In this document: in pieces, positions 59,937 through 64,000 of the stretch
Numbering within the stretch: the first letter of the stretch is position 1
Layout of the letters: each line of letters starts with the position of its first letter
Assembly (NCBI GenBank): GCA_038848005.1
Contig: JAWCNZ010000001.1
Location: 1 to 64,000, forward strand
Length of the DNA stretch: 64,000 bases
Direction of reading: 5' to 3'
Source: JAWCNN01 sp038848005
GTDB taxonomy: Archaea > Thermoproteota > Bathyarchaeia > Bathyarchaeales > Bathycorpusculaceae
Position numbers and translations under genes: made by a program
Notes under the pieces: model-generated
What the model was told of the DNA's origin: nothing
What the model saw: the letters and a program-made list of their open reading frames with translations, nothing else
Databases searched by the model: none

Positions 59937-60062
59937 ATGAGTAAGAAATATCGCTGCATTATCGAGGTGGAAGTTCCCAACGGCTGTAAAGGCTGGCAGG
60001 AAGTAGCTATTAAAAGAATGAGAAAGGCTGTGGAGGAGCTAAAAAGTCGGTGGAAGAGTTAG
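59937..60062 (+). CDS. Possible 41-residue basic peptide
   Basis: ATG at 59937, about 25 bases after the TATA-like ATTTTAAATG, suggesting a leaderless message. It reads MSKKYRCIIEVEVPNGCKGW, then QEVAIKRMRKAVEELKSRWKS. The two halves look like a strand-turn-helix unit and the composition is coding-like. It directly abuts the decayed VOC sequence and could be its original N-terminus rather than a separate gene. Confidence 0.3.
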   Translation: MSKKYRCIIEVEVPNGCKGWQEVAIKRMRKAVEELKSRWKS

Positions 60063-60307
60063 GTGGCAAAGTTTACGTCCGATATTAAAGAATGTTGAGA
60101 AATTTTGTGAAGACTATAAAATGAAGGGGTATGGTTCAAAAGCCTTTTGATGTAAGGTGCGGAAAATTTGCAGTTTTAGCAGACCCTGATGGAAACGAGT
60201 TACCAATTATTGACCAACAAAATTCGGTAATAAACCCAGATATGATAAGTAGTCACGCGCAAAAGCATGATGTTTTTAATATAGTAAAACGGGAAATACT
60301 AAAATAG
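60063..60307 (+). pseudogene. Decayed VOC/glyoxalase-type protein
   Basis: Two frames together read RPILKNVEKFCEDYKMKGYG, then after a frameshift DVRCGKFAVLADPDGNELPI. The DPDGN motif and its preceding FAVLAD are hallmarks of the C-terminal half of VOC-superfamily proteins (glyoxalase/bleomycin-resistance fold). No single reading frame spans it, so it is broken. The last frame runs on to a stop at 60305. Confidence 0.45.
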
Positions 60308-60321
60308 GTGAGATAATTAAA

Positions 60322-60603
60322 ATGATGTCTCAAACACCCATAAAAATTGAGAAAGTTGAAAAGAGTTTTCTTGACTGTGAAATATTGAGAGTGGCAATAA
60401 TAGCCGAGTTAGACGCAATAAACCTTTATGAGCAGTTGGCAGCCATGACGGATAACGAAGATATTAAAAAGATTCTGTTGGATGTGGCTAAAGAGGAGAA
60501 GACGCATGTAGGTGAATTTCAAGCGTTACTGCTGAAGAAAGACATGGAACAAGTTGAGGAGTTAGAAAAGGGTAAAAAAGAAGTTGAGGAAATAACAAAA
60601 TAA
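60322..60603 (+). CDS. Encapsulin-cargo-type ferritin-like protein
   Basis: 93 residues. EILRVAIIAELDAINLYEQLAAMTDNEDIKK and ILLDVAKEEKTHVGEFQALLL match the two-helix ferritin-like domain that is fused to, or packaged in, archaeal encapsulin shells (the N-terminal domain of the Pyrococcus furiosus encapsulin is closely similar by pattern). Metal ligands: Glu in AELDA, and ExxH (EEKTH). The domain stores or oxidises iron when assembled as a decamer. The tail (KDMEQVEELEKGKKEVEEITK) is charged. ATG after GGTGAG. No encapsulin gene is visible in the window. Confidence 0.75.
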   Translation: MMSQTPIKIEKVEKSFLDCEILRVAIIAELDAINLYEQLAAMTDNEDIKKILLDVAKEEKTHVGEFQALLLKKDMEQVEELEKGKKEVEEITK

Positions 60604-60613
60604 ACCGTGCTTG

Positions 60614-60751
60614 TTATTCGTAACGGGTCAGATACAACGGCTTGCTTGCCTCCCTCTTTCTTTCTTCCATTGAAACGCTTAACGGGTCAACATCCACAGA
60701 ATCTAATTTAGGCGGAATTTCCTCACAAGCATTTTTACGTTGAGATTCCAT
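60614..60751 (-). CDS. Small hypothetical protein (45 residues)
   Basis: Reads MESQRKNACEEIPPKLDSVD, then VDPLSVSMEERKREASKPLY and LTRYE. The ATG at 60751 lies five bases after a perfect GAGGTG, and the frame is fully open. It is hydrophilic with no membrane segment. Convergent with the ferritin-like gene (ten bases apart). Nothing else coding was found in 60604-60886. Supported mainly by the ribosome site. Confidence 0.4.
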   Translation of the reverse strand: MESQRKNACEEIPPKLDSVDVDPLSVSMEERKREASKPLYLTRYE

Positions 60752-60886
60752 TTCCACACCTCGATGTTTCATATGTTAACCACCTTAAAAATATTTGATT
60801 TTGGAAAGCACACTCCATATTTCAATAATGAATTTCAAATTCATAAAGGTTATCTCATCCTTCGAATGTCAAAAGTATGATTTACC

Positions 60887-61315
60887 ATGTCCCACGAAAG
60901 CCGTAGGAAACGTAAAACTCAAAAAAGCCGAGAATTAGAAGTTGACATGGATGCCGCAAGAATTTTGAGGACAGTAAGTGATGGAGAAGCCTTCTATTTT
61001 TATGAGGACTTTGGAAAGCCTACTGGAGAAAAAGCCAAAAGCCTACATGAGTTTCTTGAAAAGGTAAGACATGTTAAGTTGGAAAGCCTTCTATTTCATC
61101 TTCAAAGGAAGGACTTTCAAAAATGGATAGAAACTGTTTTCGGCGACTCAAAACTTGCCAAGAAAATAGGGAGAATACGACCCTCGCGTAAAGAAGACCT
61201 TAGAATGAAGATTCAGTCGACAATCGAAAATCGCCTCAAAGAATTAAAGGAAACATCATTAACATTGTCGGTTAGCGAAAATCTAGCTGTTACATCTCCA
61301 AGTTCCACACAGTAA
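60887..61315 (+). CDS. DUF5752-like protein
   Basis: 142 residues. A Lys/Arg-rich start (SRRKRKTQKSRELE) is followed by DGEAFYFYEDFGKPTGEKAKSLHEFLEKVRHVKLESLLFHLQRKDFQKWIETVFGDSKLAKKIG, which fits the DUF5752 pattern (F-Y-F ... TG-A-SL ... SL-FHL-R-DF--W). The C-terminus is Ser/Thr-rich. Function unknown. It is divergent from the 45-residue gene and convergent with isocitrate dehydrogenase. Confidence 0.6.
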   Translation: MSHESRRKRKTQKSRELEVDMDAARILRTVSDGEAFYFYEDFGKPTGEKAKSLHEFLEKVRHVKLESLLFHLQRKDFQKWIETVFGDSKLAKKIGRIRPSRKEDLRMKIQSTIENRLKELKETSLTLSVSENLAVTSPSSTQ

Positions 61316-61331
61316 ATCACGAAAAAGGGGA

Positions 61332-62552
61332 TTAATTTACCAGTTTTTCCAAGTTTCTTTTTACAGCTTCGATGAACTCTTCAGTGTTGACTATGCAGTT
61401 TATGGGCGGTTCGGAAACCTTGGCAACATCACCAGTCATTACTCTGTCCCTTTCTATTGTTAGTTTCACAGCGGTCTCCAACTTACCAGCAAAGTCAACC
61501 AACTCCTTCAAGCCGTCTAATTCGCCTCTTCTTCTGAGAGCGGTTGTCCAAGCAAATACTATGGCGGTTGGGTTAGTTGAAGCTTTTTCACCTTTCAAAT
61601 GCCTATAATAGTGTTTTTGGACTGTGCCGTGGGCTGCTTCTGATAGGAAGTAGCCCTCAGGCGAAAAAAGCACAGATGTCATTAGGGCTAAGGTGCCTAC
61701 GTAAGCTGAAGCCACAAAATCGGAGAATATGTCACCGTCAAAGTTTTTGCAAGCCCAGACAAACCCACCTTCAGACCTAACAACCCTTGCAACGGCATCA
61801 TCAATCAAGAAATAGCAGTAGTTTAATCCAGCCCTCGCATATTTTTCCTTAAACTCTTCCTCGTATACTTTTTTGAATATCTCCTTAAACCTACTGTCAT
61901 AAACTTTTGAAATTGTGTCTTTAGCTGCAAACCACAGGTCTAACTTGTTTTCTAGGGCGTATCTAAAGGAAGCCCTTGCGAAACTTTCAATTGAAGTGTC
62001 TATGTTGTAAATGCCTTGAAGGACTCCAGCCCCGCTTAAACTGGAAAATTTGGCTTTAAGCGTTTTTCCGTCTTTTTGTTTAACAACTATTTCGGCTTCG
62101 GCTGACTGGTCAAACTTGAGTTCTACGCCGTCGTATATGTCGCCGAAGGCATGTCTCGCAACAACTATCGGTTTTTTCCATGATTTTATGGCTGGCGACA
62201 CATTACTTAAAATTATTGGTGCTCTGAATATTGTGCCATCCAGTATTTTTCTGATGGTGGCGTTTGGGCTTTTCCACTCCCGCTTTAGGCTATATTCTTT
62301 CACTCTTTCAGCATTAGGCGTTATCGTGGCACATTTAACCCCAACACCCCATTTTTTAACAGCTTCAGCCGCTTGCAAAGTCACCGCATCATTTGTTTCA
62401 TCTCTTTTCTTAACGTGTAAATCGTAATATTCAACCTTCAAATCCACGTATGGAAAGATTAGCCTCTCTTTTACCCAAGCCCACATCACCCGAGCCATCT
62501 CGTCTCCATCAATTTCCACAATGGGCTTATCCATCACTATTTTATCAGCCAA
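61332..62552 (-). CDS. icd: Isocitrate dehydrogenase, eukaryotic (type II) class
   Basis: 406 residues from the TTG at 62552; the frame extends to a TTG at 62570 and an ATG lies at 62534. Oxidises isocitrate to 2-oxoglutarate. Type II signatures: PIVEIDGDEMARVMWAWVKE, KCATITPNAERVKEYSLKREWKSPNATIRKILDGTIFR, VARHAFGDIYDG, ACKNFDGDIFSDFVASAYG-like (DFVASAYVGT), and SEAAHGTVQKHYYRHLKGEKASTNP. Coenzyme preference not settled by inspection. The archaeal IDH is usually type I, so this is a likely transfer. Confidence 0.93.
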   Translation of the reverse strand: MADKIVMDKPIVEIDGDEMARVMWAWVKERLIFPYVDLKVEYYDLHVKKRDETNDAVTLQAAEAVKKWGVGVKCATITPNAERVKEYSLKREWKSPNATIRKILDGTIFRAPIILSNVSPAIKSWKKPIVVARHAFGDIYDGVELKFDQSAEAEIVVKQKDGKTLKAKFSSLSGAGVLQGIYNIDTSIESFARASFRYALENKLDLWFAAKDTISKVYDSRFKEIFKKVYEEEFKEKYARAGLNYCYFLIDDAVARVVRSEGGFVWACKNFDGDIFSDFVASAYVGTLALMTSVLFSPEGYFLSEAAHGTVQKHYYRHLKGEKASTNPTAIVFAWTTALRRRGELDGLKELVDFAGKLETAVKLTIERDRVMTGDVAKVSEPPINCIVNTEEFIEAVKRNLEKLVN

Positions 62553-62622
62553 AGGTTCGCAACCCCTCAACTACATGCTTTATGTCCAAGTAAATTATAA
62601 GGAGTTGCTCTTTTTATTGTGC

Positions 62623-63474
62623 TTAATTCTTCTTGAAAACGAACACGCATTCTTCATGCTCATATTTTATTTGGAGTTTCCAACCAGCATGGATTGCTCT
62701 GTCCTGCCAAGCTATTTCGAAGATTCGCCGATAATCTTCAAACGAGATTTGTTGCCTTAAATGTCCGGCGCTTTTATAAAACTCGAAATAGGTTGGTTTC
62801 ATTATGAGAATAGCTTCGTTGTCATCTAGTTTTTGGAGCGTCACTTTGCTTCCTCTTAAATTGGCTTGTTCCCAACAGATGAAAAGTATGAAAGCTTTTT
62901 GTTCGGGAATAAATGGGATTAACGCCTTTGCCGCTAAGAAATATCCTGCGCCGTCCTTGAACCAATCAAAAGCGAAATCTTCTCCCTTTTCTTTGGAAAG
63001 AAAATTGAATAAGCGTACGCGTTCGCTTATACAGAATTCTTCGCGCAACCAAACTTTTTGTGCTTCTAGTAAGTCTGGAAATGTTGATGTTGGAAGAGAA
63101 AGTATCTTATCGTAACGAATAATTATTGATTCTACGTGTTGAAAATACCATCTATCTCCTTCAACGAGGAAGGTAAAACAGTATTCATTTTTCTTACCCT
63201 CAATGGTTAAAGGAATCAGGTAATGCACTTTTCCGTCTATTTTATGTATTTCCGGTTCAGCCCCCAACTCTTCCTGTGGCACTTTTTCTTTAATTACTGT
63301 CAAAAAGTCCATCAGTGGTTCTCTAAGAAAATCTTTGTGTGGACGGATCTTATCCAGAGTTAAGCTTCCTTTCTTTAACAATGTAACAAATTCATTCCAG
63401 ATTCTGCTATCATCTTGAATGTTAACGATTTTAATGCCTCCAAGCGGATTATCATTTGCAGTTTGATAGTGCAA
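62623..63474 (-). CDS. Hypothetical protein, 283 residues
   Basis: 283 residues from a TTG (MHYQTANDNPLGGIKIVNIQ). Alternating helix and strand: WNEFVTLLKKGSLTLDKIRP, PEIHKIDGKVHYLIPLTIEG, EYCFTFLVEGDRWYFQHVESI. The C-terminal half has FICWEQANLRGSKVTLQKLD, then ILIMKPTYFEFYKSAGHLR and ends in ECVFVFKKN, suggesting a substrate- or ligand-binding domain of the SnoaL/cystatin type in the middle (ligand unknown). No family identified. It faces left and is divergent from nothing within 60 bases. Confidence 0.55.
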   Translation of the reverse strand: MHYQTANDNPLGGIKIVNIQDDSRIWNEFVTLLKKGSLTLDKIRPHKDFLREPLMDFLTVIKEKVPQEELGAEPEIHKIDGKVHYLIPLTIEGKKNEYCFTFLVEGDRWYFQHVESIIIRYDKILSLPTSTFPDLLEAQKVWLREEFCISERVRLFNFLSKEKGEDFAFDWFKDGAGYFLAAKALIPFIPEQKAFILFICWEQANLRGSKVTLQKLDDNEAILIMKPTYFEFYKSAGHLRQQISFEDYRRIFEIAWQDRAIHAGWKLQIKYEHEECVFVFKKN

Positions 63475-63549
63475 GACGTTTAAACCTTCTGATAGTTCAC
63501 TTCTATCTGAGCAGAATTAGGCTTTGTTAAAGGAGTCATAACGTATTGC

Positions 63550-63972
63550 CTATATGCCGCTATCATAACGTATCGCAATTAATGTATCCCTTGCGTCTTG
63601 CATAGCCAACTTAATAGCGATTGCAATAACTTCAAGCATAAAATCGGCTCTTAACTGTTGAATTATCAACTTAAATTCCTTGTAGTAACCCTTCCATTTT
63701 CTACCTTCCACCCACGCAATTTCATTATTACTTTCATCATAAAAAGTGTAATTTTCACGTTTGCGTTCTATCATTAACCAAGGTTTATCAGGCGTCTTGT
63801 AAAGAATAAGCGGGTATTTCCTAAACTTTGGAAGCGAATAACAAACTGGTGCCCCATTTTCATTAAGCACTTGATACCATTTCCTCAAGCGACCTTTGCG
63901 AATTCTCCAAGAACCCACTTTTCTATCAATCATAAGGTAATTAATCTGCAATTTCACTTGTGACTTATCCAT
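63550..63972 (-). CDS. Hypothetical protein, LURP/scramblase-like
   Basis: 140 residues. Beta-rich pattern WRIRKGRLRKWYQVLNENGAPVCYSLPKFRKYPLILYKTP, then YTFYDESNNEIAWVEGRKWKGYYKEFKLIIQQL and a C-terminal helix (VIAIAIKLAMQDARDTLIAI). The repeated strand-turn-strand units with a long terminal helix resemble tubby/LURP-one or scramblase folds, but only weakly. ATG at 63972. The region at its left (63475-63549) has no gene. Confidence 0.45.
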   Translation of the reverse strand: MDKSQVKLQINYLMIDRKVGSWRIRKGRLRKWYQVLNENGAPVCYSLPKFRKYPLILYKTPDKPWLMIERKRENYTFYDESNNEIAWVEGRKWKGYYKEFKLIIQQLRADFMLEVIAIAIKLAMQDARDTLIAIRYDSGI

Positions 63973-64000
63973 CAACCTGATGTGCTTTTTTATCTCATTA

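Overview
The window is archaeal chromosome, AT-rich and densely coded. Archaeal markers include transcription factor E, aMBF1, an Nre repair protein with a PCNA-binding tail, endonuclease Q, Trm56, CTP-dependent riboflavin kinase, ApgM-type phosphoglycerate mutase, archaeal ThrRS and ProRS, NAC, TldD/TldE and tungsten aldehyde:ferredoxin oxidoreductases. Many genes begin with GTG or TTG behind GAGGTG- or GGAG-like ribosome sites. With the bacterial-type GAPDH, an orphan GcvH and PEF-CTERM-like surface proteins, this best fits an anaerobic Bathyarchaeia-like (TACK) lineage. That placement is inference; no 16S rRNA gene is present.

1-4,100 is the end of an integrated plasmid or virus. A leftward operon runs AbrB-like regulator, small protein, ParB, two small proteins, then a tyrosine integrase cut by the window edge. 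Inside parB lie perfect palindromes whose half-sites equal the bacterial parS half-site. A divergent winged-helix regulator, a repeat-rich non-coding stretch and three evenly spaced palindromes follow. 4,100-12,700 is accessory: a giant secreted InlB-repeat protein, small membrane proteins, a caspase-like (C13) surface protein split by a frameshift, a STAND-type ATPase bracketed by GTTAAGYACTTAAG motifs, a tRNA 3' fragment with a degenerate second copy, and a broken HepT gene.

12,700-31,700 is mostly conserved core: UPF0282 metallo-hydrolase, pyrophosphatase, a coiled-coil protein, a cation/proton antiporter, Nre, tRNA-Asp, and the leftward information-processing operon aMBF1-HflX-Trm56-TFE-HD protein-DUF2110. 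Then come a PUA protein, NAC, a PfkB kinase, a small zinc protein with ThrRS, IlvE, an alanine dehydrogenase/ornithine cyclodeaminase homologue and a glycan-rich repeat surface protein.

31,700-56,900 is metabolic: two unlike AOR-family enzymes (one alone, one paired with a four-cluster ferredoxin subunit), ProRS, ApgM, homoserine dehydrogenase, a folate cyclo-ligase homologue, endonuclease Q, TldD/TldE, a NapH-like ferredoxin membrane protein, a GT4 glycosyltransferase, PGK with bacterial-type GAPDH, a CoA-disulfide-reductase-type flavoprotein with GcvH, inositol-phosphate synthase, riboflavin kinase and a CofE-like ligase. Together they suggest fermentation or gluconeogenesis on peptides and aldehydes with ferredoxin as electron carrier.

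56,900-64,000 holds small and poorly known genes: a frameshifted DUF2085 protein, HtpX with an EF-hand insertion, a decayed VOC protein, an encapsulin-cargo-type ferritin-like protein, DUF5752, eukaryotic-type isocitrate dehydrogenase and two unknowns. No CRISPR array, rRNA or complete insertion sequence was seen.
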